From positions 372,001 to 436,000 of the forward strand of contig CAZUCO010000001.1 of assembly GCA_964619585.1 (NCBI GenBank): a stretch of 64,000 nucleotides of DNA, written 5' to 3'. A program made the position numbers and the translations under genes. Of this stretch, positions 16,470 to 24,067 are shown in pieces. Positions within the stretch are counted from its first letter, which is position 1. Each line of letters opens with the position of its first letter. This DNA comes from JASLCR01 sp964619585. GTDB taxonomy: Bacteria; Patescibacteriota; Saccharimonadia; Saccharimonadales; Saccharimonadaceae. Under the pieces are notes generated by a model. The model ran no database searches, had not been told where the DNA came from, and was given only the letters and a program-made list of their open reading frames with translations.

Positions 16470-17630
16470 TTACCTAAAGAGTTTCCCAATATCAGCCCAC
16501 GTGACGAGCAAGATCAATCCAAGCAGAATCATAAACCCAATTGCTTGCACCTTTTCTTCACGCTCTTTTGTCAGCGGCTTTCTCAGTAGACGGAACAACG
16601 TCATCGTAAACCACCGACCACCATCAAGTGCAGGAATAGGAAGGACATTCATGACAGCCAAACTGAGCGAAATAATTGCCGTTAGAAATACAAGGCGATC
16701 AAATCCTGCCGCTTGAGCTTGCGGGAAGATCACACCCAGAATCCCAACTGGTCCAGCCACACTATTGCTGACTGTTGAAAGTTCTTTTTGGCCGCTATCC
16801 CGAACACCACCATCAAAGCTAAGAGATTGCACGACACCCGACACAGTACTGCCAAGAAGTTGACCAATGCCTGCAAGTGTTGCCCCTGTAAACTGTACTG
16901 TTACTCCGACACCTACAATTGGCGCCGACCAGGTTGCTTTGATACGCTCAACCTGATCGGTACTTACTCCCAGGTAGCCTTTCTTATCTGCATTATCATC
17001 ACGTAGCGGAATATGGGCCGTGTATTCAGTACCTGCTCGATTGTAGATAACTTCTACCTCACGACCTTTATTCTCTGACGTTGCTTTCGTCAGTGCGGTA
17101 GGCGTTTCAAGTGTCTCACCGTTTAGCCGCAGCAGCTGGTCGCCTTGCTTTAGCTTTGCTTTGTCTGCAGGAGAGCCCGGCTCGATGCGAATCACCTGAA
17201 GGGGCTCGCGAGTTGTTTGAGTGTCGCCTGCAACGGAGAACTGATTATCAAGTACTTTGGGTAAGCCTACTAGTGCAAGGATAGACAATAGCACTACTGC
17301 GGTGAGCCAGTTGATTGCGACACCAGCGAGAAGAATCCTTGTTTTTTGCCAATATGTAGCAGCTCCATATGTCCCCTTACCTTTTGCTGCATCATGTTCG
17401 CCTTTCAATCTGACAAACCCACCAAGCGGCAACCAGTTAAGGCTTAATGTAACGTTTTTGCCAAGCAAGCCTGAGCTTACCTTCTTTGCCCATGCTTTTG
17501 GAGGAAATCCTATACCAAACTCTTCAACCTTTACTCCATTTCGACGTGCAACAATGGCATGGCCAAGCTCATGAAGCACTACTAATAGCACCAAGATAAC
17601 CAGCCCAGTGATAATTCCCAGTATCAACAT
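16470..17630 (-). CDS. rseP: Site-2 protease RseP (M50 family)
   Basis: An intramembrane zinc protease of 386 residues. The first helix carries the zinc motif HELGH (VVLHELGHAIVARRN, about 19-33), and the third metal ligand lies in NVLPIPALDGGRW near 330. A single PDZ domain lies between helices (about 165-230, RIEPGSPADKAKLKQGDQLL). Family roles are cleavage of anti-sigma factors and removal of leftover signal peptides. It stands between uppS and the CPBP protease, spaced 2 bases from each, a grouping (frr, uppS, rseP) common in bacteria but here without cdsA or dxr. Confidence 0.94.
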   Translation of the reverse strand: MLILGIITGLVILVLLVVLHELGHAIVARRNGVKVEEFGIGFPPKAWAKKVSSGLLGKNVTLSLNWLPLGGFVRLKGEHDAAKGKGTYGAATYWQKTRILLAGVAINWLTAVVLLSILALVGLPKVLDNQFSVAGDTQTTREPLQVIRIEPGSPADKAKLKQGDQLLRLNGETLETPTALTKATSENKGREVEVIYNRAGTEYTAHIPLRDDNADKKGYLGVSTDQVERIKATWSAPIVGVGVTVQFTGATLAGIGQLLGSTVSGVVQSLSFDGGVRDSGQKELSTVSNSVAGPVGILGVIFPQAQAAGFDRLVFLTAIISLSLAVMNVLPIPALDGGRWFTMTLFRLLRKPLTKEREEKVQAIGFMILLGLILLVTWADIGKLFR

Positions 17631-17632
17631 TT

Positions 17633-18319
17633 CTATTTCCCTCTGCGTCGCTCGCGCATATTATATTCTTCCAGTATAGAGGCAACGTCATCTTTTGTCA
17701 TTTCCGGCCAAAACTTATCCAAAAAAAGAAATTCGCTGTATGCCGCTCGCCAAAGCATAAAATCGCTTAGGCGCTGCTCACCGCTTGTGCGAACAATTAG
17801 ATCGCACTCGGGTACTTCTGGATGATCCAGGGCACTACGAAATACTTCATGCGTAATCTCATCCGCATCGATGCCACGCTGAACAAGTCGGCGTGTGGCG
17901 CGTACAATCTCGTCTTGACCACTATAGTTGAAGCACATAGCAAGCGTAGCCCGTGTACCATTTTTGCTTTGCTCCTCAGCTTCTCGAGCTAGCTTTGCGA
18001 TATCCTTGGGTAATTGTTCATCTCCTCCGAGAACGACCAACTTATAGCCGTCTTTTGTCAGTTGCTTGATGTCACTCTTAAAAAGCTGACGAATGAGTCG
18101 CATAATACCGCGGACTTCTTCTTCAGCCCTCGTCCAGTTTTGGGTTGAAAATGTATAAAACGAAATATATTGCACACCTGCCTCGGCAGTCGCTTCAATA
18201 ACTTCTTTAAGCGCATTGTAGCCAGCCAGGTGGCCTTCGTATGTAGGCAGCCCGTGTTTTCGAGCCCACCGTCGATTACCATCCAGGATATAGCCAATAT
18301 GAGCAGGAGTTTCGGCCAT
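17633..18319 (-). CDS. uppS: Undecaprenyl diphosphate synthase
   Basis: cis-Prenyltransferase that makes the C55 lipid carrier for peptidoglycan and other envelope polymers from FPP and IPP. The 228-residue protein shows the conserved start HIGYILDGNRRWARKHG (Asp and the following Asn/Arg bind Mg-diphosphate), a GHLAGYNALKEVI helix, SFYTFSTQNW, and the C-terminal RTSGEQRLSDFMLWRAAYSE that binds IPP. The ATG follows the frr stop with zero gap (18319/18320), so translation is coupled. Confidence 0.96.
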   Translation of the reverse strand: MAETPAHIGYILDGNRRWARKHGLPTYEGHLAGYNALKEVIEATAEAGVQYISFYTFSTQNWTRAEEEVRGIMRLIRQLFKSDIKQLTKDGYKLVVLGGDEQLPKDIAKLAREAEEQSKNGTRATLAMCFNYSGQDEIVRATRRLVQRGIDADEITHEVFRSALDHPEVPECDLIVRTSGEQRLSDFMLWRAAYSEFLFLDKFWPEMTKDDVASILEEYNMRERRRGK

Positions 18320-18874
18320 CTAGATTGTCAAAATCTCGGCTTCTTTTGCCTTAAAGTAATCATCGATCTTGGCCTGATAGTCAGACATCAATGTATCAAA
18401 GGCTTTTTCTACCGCTTTTACATCATCTTCAGACAATTCTTTAGCATCCTTTTTGCGCTTCGCATCTTTCAACGCATCTTGTCGAATGTTGCGCAGAGCA
18501 ATTCGGCACTCTTCAACTTTATCACCAAGTGTCTTAACCATTTCGCGGCGGCGCTCTTCAGTCAATGCTGGGATTGGCACACGTACTACACGACCATCGT
18601 CAGATGGATTTAAGCCAAGACTTTGTGCATCACGGATCGCTGTCACGATAGCAGCAAGGTTGCTCGGATCAAATGGCGTCACTAAGAGTTGCTGTGGCTC
18701 TGGAGCCGTTACATTGGCTACTTGGTTGAGTGGCATGCTGCTACCGTAAGCCATAATGCTAACGCTTGAAAGCATGTCAGGGTGTGCGCGGCCAGTCCGA
18801 ACCTTCTTTAGCTCCTCAGCGAAATGCTCGAGGGCCTGGTCCATCTTTTTCTCATACGGGGCGGTATCAAACAT
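18320..18874 (-). CDS. frr: Ribosome recycling factor
   Basis: With EF-G, splits the post-termination ribosome. The 184-residue length is typical. The three-helix bundle is evident: KKMDQALEHFAEELKKVRTG (helix 1, containing the conserved VRTGRAHPDML) and two long C-terminal helices (about 105-180). The beta domain contains PFDPSNLAAIVTAIRDA and VRVPIPALTEERRREMVK. A good GGAGG Shine-Dalgarno lies 3 bases before the ATG. It heads the operon frr-uppS-rseP-CPBP and diverges from recF. Confidence 0.97.
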   Translation of the reverse strand: MFDTAPYEKKMDQALEHFAEELKKVRTGRAHPDMLSSVSIMAYGSSMPLNQVANVTAPEPQQLLVTPFDPSNLAAIVTAIRDAQSLGLNPSDDGRVVRVPIPALTEERRREMVKTLGDKVEECRIALRNIRQDALKDAKRKKDAKELSEDDVKAVEKAFDTLMSDYQAKIDDYFKAKEAEILTI

Positions 18875-18921
18875 AGTCCTCCTCTGTTCTTATCTCCCTA
18901 TTAGTATACACTAGAATACGT

Positions 18922-19986
18922 ATGATAATTCAGGAAGTCACACTATCATCTATCCGATCACACCAACTTTTCACGACCCACCTGCACCCTGAGTTAACCG
19001 TCATAGTTGGGCCAAACGGCGCAGGTAAAACAACGCTTCTCGAAACAATATATGTCCTACTCCGAGGGAGTAGTTTTCGAGGTCGTGATCGTGACATGAT
19101 AACCGGCGGAACTGTTCACAGTGGCGCAAAGTTACGTATGGAGGACGGCAGCGAGCGTCGTCTTGCCCTTACACTTGCCCCCGATGGAAAGCTGAACAAA
19201 GAATTTACTGTTGCAACAAAAAAATCGAGCCGCCTTCCCGTGACTAGCCGTCGACCGGTGGTCTTATTTGATCCCGACCAACTCCGTCTAATTACCAGTA
19301 GTCCTACACGCCGGCGCGAATTTATCGACAATATCATTGCTCGCTTGTCACCGACCTACTCGACTGTTCTCAGTCGTTTCAATCGGACACTCGTGCAGCG
19401 TAACGAGCTACTCAAACAATATGAACATATGCCCGTAGAACAATGGGAGAGTCATCTCTTCCCATGGGATATTAAACTAGCCGAGCTCGGGGCAACAATC
19501 ATAAAAGCGCGACGCAATTTCCTCGCGCATAGCAACGAGCATCTAACAAGACTCTATCGCTCACTCGCTGGCACATCAGTCCAGACTATTACAACAGAGT
19601 ACGTCTCACCGCTATCAAATTCCTCCCAGGAAGCACTGCTAGCGCAACTGCAACATACACATCACACAGACGCTGTGCGTGGCTTTACAAGTGTTGGCCC
19701 TCATCGTGATGACATAGCAATCCTACTAAACGCTCAGCCGGCTGCCGATATTGCATCTCGTGGTGAGCTCCGCACTATTATGCTTGCCTTCAAGTTACTC
19801 GAAGTTGAACTTCAGGAGAAACATAGCGGCGAGAAACCACTCATCCTGCTCGATGACGTGTTTTCGGAGCTCGACAAACAACGTGAGGTAAAGCTCATGG
19901 AGGCACTTGAGGGTTATCAGACAATTATCACCGCGACAGATCTCCGCGACAAACTACGCGAAAAAGCAAGCATCATCCAGCTCTAG
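18922..19986 (+). CDS. recF: DNA replication and repair protein RecF
   Basis: SMC-like ATPase that helps load RecA at gaps. The 354-residue product starts with the RecF fold and Walker A GPNGAGKTTLLE (about 30-41). The D-loop/Walker B side is PLILLDDVFSELDKQRE (about 308-324), and the signature lies around TSVGPHRDDIAI (about 252-263). It is not next to dnaN or gyrB, unlike the classical order. Its start is close to a -10-like TAGAAT. The following pilin-domain gene begins 67 bases after its stop. Confidence 0.94.
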   Translation: MIIQEVTLSSIRSHQLFTTHLHPELTVIVGPNGAGKTTLLETIYVLLRGSSFRGRDRDMITGGTVHSGAKLRMEDGSERRLALTLAPDGKLNKEFTVATKKSSRLPVTSRRPVVLFDPDQLRLITSSPTRRREFIDNIIARLSPTYSTVLSRFNRTLVQRNELLKQYEHMPVEQWESHLFPWDIKLAELGATIIKARRNFLAHSNEHLTRLYRSLAGTSVQTITTEYVSPLSNSSQEALLAQLQHTHHTDAVRGFTSVGPHRDDIAILLNAQPAADIASRGELRTIMLAFKLLEVELQEKHSGEKPLILLDDVFSELDKQREVKLMEALEGYQTIITATDLRDKLREKASIIQL

Positions 19987-20053
19987 CTCTTCTGATCTTT
20001 ACTATTGTAATCATGTAGGATATCATTGCACTATTGCTTATTATTGTGTAATC

Positions 20054-21208
20054 ATGCAAAAACAAATCACCAAATCACGCCTCTCCATACGCAATGCAGC
20101 CATAGCATATCTCCTTATTGTCTTCATATCTTCGTTGCTTTTGTTCGACTTGGTCCATGCTGCTTCATGTGGAGGCACACAAACAACAATTATCTCCTGT
20201 AGTACTGCCGGAGCCGGCGGAATATGGTCATTGCTCCTCATTGCGATCAATGTCTTAACTGTTGGCATTGGCATTGTTGCCGTTGGGGGCATCCTCTACG
20301 GGGCAATACTTTGGGCAACGGCAGGCGACAATGCTGGACAAATCAGTAAATCAAAGCAGACTATCTTTAACGTTATTATTGGCTTGGTTGCCTATGCCCT
20401 CCTCTATCCATTTCTGCAGTTTATTATTCCGGGGGGAGTATTTAATAGCTACACTATTCCAAACGCTCCTGCGAAAAACACGGCCAACACAACCAAGCCG
20501 GCTAATAACAGCACCGGCAACAGCGCCCCTACCTCTTCCAGTAATAAAGTGTGCTATCTTGTTCCTGTAAAAAGCGGAAAGAAAATTGAAGGCAGAATGT
20601 ATCACAAACTTGGTGGTCAGTCGTATGCTTTTGAGAATTCACCTCAAGGTATTAGGTACGCTGCAAAAAACGGCTACGACAGTATAGATCTAGATATTCA
20701 GGTTACTAAAGATGGTGTGCCGGTGGCAACCCATTGGGGTAAACCAATGAAAAATGAAGGGTTCTATGATCCACAAGGTAAACTGCCGAAAAACATAAGT
20801 GTAAAAGATATGACCTTTGCCCAAGTGAGTCGTCTTCGTCACAAAGACGGCAAAAGCCAGATTTATTCACTTGACCACATGATTAGTGTTGCAAGTGCAA
20901 ATAAGATAAATCTTTCACTAGAGATAAAAAGCCCTGTACTAATCCGGTCTCATCTGTATGACATCGCTGCATCGTTGAACAAAGCTAATGTAAAAGCCTA
21001 CATAAAAGGTAACGTTCAGTTCTTCGCCGGCATGGACAGTACTCTCGCTGCCGCTCGACGCGTTGGTTTCTGGACCCGCGGGACAGAAGGCACTCAGGGC
21101 TGGAATCGTCCAACACCAACTGATTGCAAAAAAGTTAGTCAAATATCACAACCCGAGTCTATTCACCCTATCATTGCAGAAATTTCACGGAAAGATGCGA
21201 CACTATAG
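20054..21208 (+). CDS. T4SS pilin-like domain fused to a GDPD-like domain
   Basis: A 384-residue protein. ATG 20054 is chosen because it gives a signal/anchor (AIAYLLIVFISSLLLFDLVH, about 16-35); the longer frame overlaps recF. Residues 36-133 resemble the Saccharibacteria type IV secretion pilin domain: a short Cys pair (CGG, SCS), GIWSLLLIAINVLTVGIGIV, YGAILWATAGD, then a helix ending FLQFIIPGGVF. A Thr/Asn-rich linker (about 140-170) follows. Residues 175-384 look like a glycerophosphodiester phosphodiesterase: ENSPQGIRYAAKNGYDSIDL, DIQVTKDGVPVATHW, and an E-x-K site in LSLEIKSP. The fusion is unusual; the function of the whole is unknown. Confidence 0.75.
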   Translation: MQKQITKSRLSIRNAAIAYLLIVFISSLLLFDLVHAASCGGTQTTIISCSTAGAGGIWSLLLIAINVLTVGIGIVAVGGILYGAILWATAGDNAGQISKSKQTIFNVIIGLVAYALLYPFLQFIIPGGVFNSYTIPNAPAKNTANTTKPANNSTGNSAPTSSSNKVCYLVPVKSGKKIEGRMYHKLGGQSYAFENSPQGIRYAAKNGYDSIDLDIQVTKDGVPVATHWGKPMKNEGFYDPQGKLPKNISVKDMTFAQVSRLRHKDGKSQIYSLDHMISVASANKINLSLEIKSPVLIRSHLYDIAASLNKANVKAYIKGNVQFFAGMDSTLAAARRVGFWTRGTEGTQGWNRPTPTDCKKVSQISQPESIHPIIAEISRKDATL

Positions 21209-21211
21209 TCA

Positions 21212-21871
21212 ATGAATCAACTCCAATACGGATCACAAGACCCAGAGCAAAGCAGCCAGCCCTCGGCCAAACAGTGGTTTGACAGCGTAGGTGACGTACT
21301 ACCTCCACCCGAACCACCAAAGTCAAAAAAGAAAATCGTAATATTCATAGTAACGGGTATAGTTTTAGTACTGTGCGTCCTCGTTATTGCACTACCGATG
21401 CTCACACTTTCTGATTCCAAAAAAAATAATAACGGATGTTTCGAGCAGTCTAACTACAGAGAACTTATCAATGGTCTAAAAAGTGATGATGAACTTAAAA
21501 TTGAATATGTACAGGCAAAAAAAACCCTTTACCTATACCCTGTATACTTCATTGAAAAAATGACTACATACAATCCGGATACCAAAAATGATACTGAAGA
21601 GATACTGAAAACAATTAGTTCTTTCGATAGAGATCATCGATCCTCAGCACCGATCGTTGTATCTTTACACGCTACATATTCCCCAAATGAAACTCAAGAT
21701 ATAGCAAAGCAACGCGCTAAAAAACTACAAGATTCCCTCTTGCGGCTTGGCATGTCAGCATCAGCTATCAAGATAGATGCTCCAACACTGACCAAGCCAC
21801 AAGATGACTATATGATTGATGGAATTCCAACGCTTATCAACATCATCCCACAATCAGTCTGTCAGACGTGA
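21212..21871 (+). CDS. Membrane-anchored protein with an OmpA-like C-terminal region
   Basis: A 219-residue protein with a Pro-rich cytoplasmic N-terminus (PPPEPPKSKKK), one membrane helix (about 42-66) and an extracytoplasmic domain. The part VSLHATYSPNETQDIAKQRA followed by KKLQDSLLRLGMSASAIKI resembles the OmpA/MotB peptidoglycan-binding fold (RA...L...G...I pattern), but the diagnostic Asp and Arg are not both clear, so this is tentative. It starts 3 bases after the pilin/GDPD gene, in one operon, which suggests a shared envelope role. Confidence 0.6.
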   Translation: MNQLQYGSQDPEQSSQPSAKQWFDSVGDVLPPPEPPKSKKKIVIFIVTGIVLVLCVLVIALPMLTLSDSKKNNNGCFEQSNYRELINGLKSDDELKIEYVQAKKTLYLYPVYFIEKMTTYNPDTKNDTEEILKTISSFDRDHRSSAPIVVSLHATYSPNETQDIAKQRAKKLQDSLLRLGMSASAIKIDAPTLTKPQDDYMIDGIPTLINIIPQSVCQT

Positions 21872-21901
21872 AGAGAGTAATTAAACGCCTATAATCAAGA
21901 T

Positions 21902-22498
21902 TTACTCTGTCACACCAAGTTCAATACGTTTGAACTGAGAGATACGAATATTCTCACCACTCTTGGCAATCTGCTCTTTGATACGGTCACCAACAGTCAT
22001 GCTGTCATCAAGGACATATGCCTGCTCAGTGAGTACTTGCTCGGCAAAATGCTTTTTAAGTTGTCCTTCAACGATCTTCTCAGCGATGTCACCTGGTTTA
22101 CCTTTTAGTGCGTCACTTTCAAGAAGTTCTTTTTTCTTAGCTTCCATTTCATCAGCTGGCACATCCTCCAGACTAGGATACTTTGGGCTCATAGCAGCGA
22201 TCTGCATCGCCATCTGGTGGGCGAATTCTTTAAACTCAGGGAGACGTGCTACAAAGTCAGTCTCACAGTTTACCTCTACTACAACACCGATACGGTTTGA
22301 GTGAACATAGCTCTCGATGATTCCCTCTCGAGTCTCACGATCACCTTTCTTTTCAGCCTTTGTCAGACCCTTTTTACGCATTGCCTCAAGTGCTTTATCG
22401 AAATCGCCATCAGCCTCTACGAGTGCGCCCTTGGCATCAGTAAGTCCAACACCAGTAAGCTCCTTTAACTTCTTGATATCATCAATTGTTATGCCCAT
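21902..22498 (-). CDS. tsf: Elongation factor Ts
   Basis: Nucleotide exchange factor for EF-Tu. The 198-residue protein is a short form. It has the N-terminal UBA-like domain with IDDIKKLKELTGVGLTDAKG (about 4-23), the basic stretch EAMRKKGLTKAEKK, then VEVNCETDFVARLPEFKEF (about 74-92), the classical EF-Ts motif containing TDFVAR that contacts EF-Tu. The C-terminal end is reduced compared with the E. coli protein (283 residues), as in cyanobacteria and plastids. It follows rpsB with 2 bases between, the usual rpsB-tsf operon. Confidence 0.96.
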   Translation of the reverse strand: MGITIDDIKKLKELTGVGLTDAKGALVEADGDFDKALEAMRKKGLTKAEKKGDRETREGIIESYVHSNRIGVVVEVNCETDFVARLPEFKEFAHQMAMQIAAMSPKYPSLEDVPADEMEAKKKELLESDALKGKPGDIAEKIVEGQLKKHFAEQVLTEQAYVLDDSMTVGDRIKEQIAKSGENIRISQFKRIELGVTE

Positions 22499-22500
22499 CC

Positions 22501-23208
22501 TTATTTCTCCTCTTTCTTAGCGCTTGCCTGTCCTTCTTTGACCGCAGCAACAAAGTAGTCAAGTAGAAGCTGTGAACCTTTGATCGCGTCATCATTGCCA
22601 GGTACAGCGTACTCAACAGCTGTTGGATCAGCGTTAGTATCAACGACACCTACAACAGGTACGCCAAGTCGTTTCGCTTCACGCACGGCATTAACATCAG
22701 CAATCACGTCAAGCACAACAACAGCACCTGGTGCACCAGATAACTGCTTGATACCACTATATTTGTGGTTTAAGAGATCAATCTCCTCCTGATAGCGCTG
22801 CACTTCAAGTTTACTGTAGCGCTTCTCGAGGTCACCACTCGCCATACGCTTTTCAAGATCGTGAAGCTTCTTGATCTGCTTCGTGATAGTGTCAACGTTT
22901 GTCAGCATACCACCAATCCATCGCTCAACCACATACGGCTGATCAATTGACTCAGCAGCATCCTTAACGATTTGCTTGAGCTGCTTCTTGGTACCAACAA
23001 ATAGTACCTTTTTACCATTTGCAGCAACCTTGGCAAGAAACGGTAGTGCCTCTTCGAGGCCCTTAACAGTTGTCTCAAGGTTAATAATATGCGCGTCTTG
23101 ACGCTTTGAGTGAATGTACGGCGCCATTTTCGGGTGCCAACGACTTGTTTTGTGTCCAAAATGAACACCGGCTTCATATAGAGCCTTAATATCAACAGCA
23201 ACAGCCAT
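22501..23208 (-). CDS. rpsB: 30S ribosomal protein S2
   Basis: Late-assembling small-subunit protein at the head-body junction. The 235 residues contain the signature YEAGVHFGHKTSRWHPKMAPY (about 11-30) and the second signature PGAVVVLDVIADVNAVREAK (about 155-175). The coiled-coil insert of S2 (KIQKLHDLEKR-like helices, about 100-140) is present. The C-terminus is a Lys/Glu-rich tail. Its start codon directly abuts an 8-bp stem of a predicted pseudoknot, suggesting feedback control of rpsB-tsf by S2. Confidence 0.98.
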   Translation of the reverse strand: MAVAVDIKALYEAGVHFGHKTSRWHPKMAPYIHSKRQDAHIINLETTVKGLEEALPFLAKVAANGKKVLFVGTKKQLKQIVKDAAESIDQPYVVERWIGGMLTNVDTITKQIKKLHDLEKRMASGDLEKRYSKLEVQRYQEEIDLLNHKYSGIKQLSGAPGAVVVLDVIADVNAVREAKRLGVPVVGVVDTNADPTAVEYAVPGNDDAIKGSQLLLDYFVAAVKEGQASAKKEEK

Positions 23209-23258
23209 GATATCCTTCTCCCTTCACGCGTACTTCCTATCAGGATATCGGTACGCGT
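23209..23258 (-). promoter_or_regulatory. H-type pseudoknot over the rpsB ribosome-binding site
   Basis: In minus-strand RNA order: ACGCGUAC (23258-23251), one base, GAUAUCCU (23249-23242), eight bases, GUACGCGU (23233-23226), GAAGGGAGA (23225-23217), AGGAUAUC (23216-23209), then AUG. Stem 1 (ACGCGUAC/GUACGCGU) and stem 2 (GAUAUCCU/AGGAUAUC) are each 8 perfect base pairs in pseudoknot order. The Shine-Dalgarno region is in loop 3 and stem 2, so folding would block initiation. Confidence 0.8.
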
Positions 23259-23284
23259 TGCTTCATTAAATTAATTACTCACTT

Positions 23285-23313
23285 ATCGTAGCAAATCCTC
23301 ACCAGAAACTCAA
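23285..23313 (-). promoter_or_regulatory. Promoter of rpsB-tsf
   Basis: TTGAGT (minus, 23308-23313), a 17-base spacer and TACGAT (23285-23290) with an extended TGC. The predicted leader is about 70 bases and contains the pseudoknot. Confidence 0.75.
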
Positions 23314-23320
23314 GCAAACC

Positions 23321-23350
23321 TTAGCATAAAATGTACTTTTATGGTATAGT
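23321..23350 (+). promoter_or_regulatory. Promoter of the 46-residue membrane gene
   Basis: TTAGCA (23321-23326), an 18-base spacer and TATAGT (23345-23350) preceded by TGG (extended -10). Confidence 0.6.
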
Positions 23351-23393
23351 TTCGCTGTACGATTGACCATCAAGCTCGGGAGAAAGAAGACTC

Positions 23394-23534
23394 ATGGGTA
23401 CCGACCAAAAGCGAGAGTATGTCGGCAATCTGTTCGCGCTGCTCTACACCTTCCTTATCGTCCCAGCTGCCGGTCTTACCGGCATCCACTGGCTAGCGGT
23501 GAAGTTCACCGAGTTCCTGGAATCGACTTTCTAA
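23394..23534 (+). CDS. GC-rich single-helix membrane micro-protein, 46 residues (gene B)
   Basis: A very short gene, MGTDQKREYVGN followed by the hydrophobic stretch LFALLYTFLIVPAAGLTGI and ending TEFLESTF. One membrane helix (about residues 13-31, possibly to 37) is clear. Codons end mostly in G or C (CTG TTC GCG CTG CTC TAC ACC), unlike the neighbours. A Shine-Dalgarno (GGGAG) lies about 11 bases before the ATG and an own promoter lies upstream. A 16-bp GC-rich hairpin (23586-23622) follows. Function unknown; the size and single helix recall regulatory membrane peptides or toxins, without proof. Confidence 0.6.
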   Translation: MGTDQKREYVGNLFALLYTFLIVPAAGLTGIHWLAVKFTEFLESTF

Positions 23535-23585
23535 CCCTGGGACAAGTCTCGGATCTAGGCAGTCCAGCGAGTACTCGTACACCAC

Positions 23586-23622
23586 CTCGTCGCCTCTCCG
23601 CCCATTGCGGAGAGGCGACGAG
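23586..23622 (+). terminator. Perfect 16-bp GC-rich hairpin downstream of gene B
   Basis: CTCGTCGCCTCTCCGC (23586-23601), loop CCATT, and its exact complement (23607-23622). No T-run follows; the next 11 bases lead into the rpmE -35 box. It may be an atypical terminator or insulator. Confidence 0.65.
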
Positions 23623-23633
23623 CCAACCCACCT

Positions 23634-23662
23634 TTGACATATCCATAAAAAACAGATACAAT
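23634..23662 (+). promoter_or_regulatory. Consensus promoter of rpmE
   Basis: TTGACA (23634-23639), 17-base spacer, TACAAT (23657-23662). The ATG at 23672 is 9 bases after the -10, so the mRNA has at most about 3 leader bases. Confidence 0.88.
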
Positions 23663-23671
23663 GGTCAGGTT

Positions 23672-23998
23672 ATGAAAAGCAGTATTCACCCACAAACTTA
23701 CCGTCCGGTCGTATTCAGCGACGATGTGGCAGGTTTTGCGTTCTTGACGCAAAGCACCGCGCCCACGGATGACACTATCAAATGGGAAGATGGCAATACC
23801 TATCCACTTGTGAAGGTACACATTTCTTCCGCTTCTCACCCGTTCTTTACTGGTGAAGAAAAGATTATCGACACCGAAGGTCGTGTCGACCGCTTTAAGG
23901 CGAAGTTTGCCGCAGCTGAGGCCCGTAAACAAGAGCTCGCCAACAAGGCAAAGAAAAAATCAGCTCAGAAGGCAAAAAAACAAGCCTCTGATAAATAA
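23672..23998 (+). CDS. rpmE: 50S ribosomal protein L31 (cysteine-free, type B-like)
   Basis: A 108-residue L31 that starts MKSSIHPQTYRPVVFSDDVA; the longer open frame upstream crosses the promoter and is not used. The core YPLVKVHISSASHPFFTGEE is the type B L31 signature. There is no zinc-binding CxxC pair. The C-terminal 45 residues form a Lys/Ala-rich tail (KKKSAQKAKKQASDK) longer than in most L31, probably contacting rRNA. The transcript is nearly leaderless, and a strong terminator follows at 24009-24042. Confidence 0.93.
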   Translation: MKSSIHPQTYRPVVFSDDVAGFAFLTQSTAPTDDTIKWEDGNTYPLVKVHISSASHPFFTGEEKIIDTEGRVDRFKAKFAAAEARKQELANKAKKKSAQKAKKQASDK

Positions 23999-24008
23999 CT
24001 GTTTCATT

Positions 24009-24042
24009 AAAAGACTGTCCCTATACTGTGGACAGTCTTTTT
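24009..24042 (+). terminator. Rho-independent terminator after rpmE
   Basis: AAAAGACTGTCC pairs with GGACAGTCTTTT (12 bp) around a nine-base loop, followed by further T bases. Confidence 0.92.
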
Positions 24043-24067
24043 AATTTGCTATAGTTAGAACAAGAAT

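Noticed and set aside
19907..20053. N-terminal extension of the pilin/GDPD gene
   Set aside because: It overlaps recF, is Ser-rich and low in complexity, and would bury the signal peptide; ATG 20054 is better.
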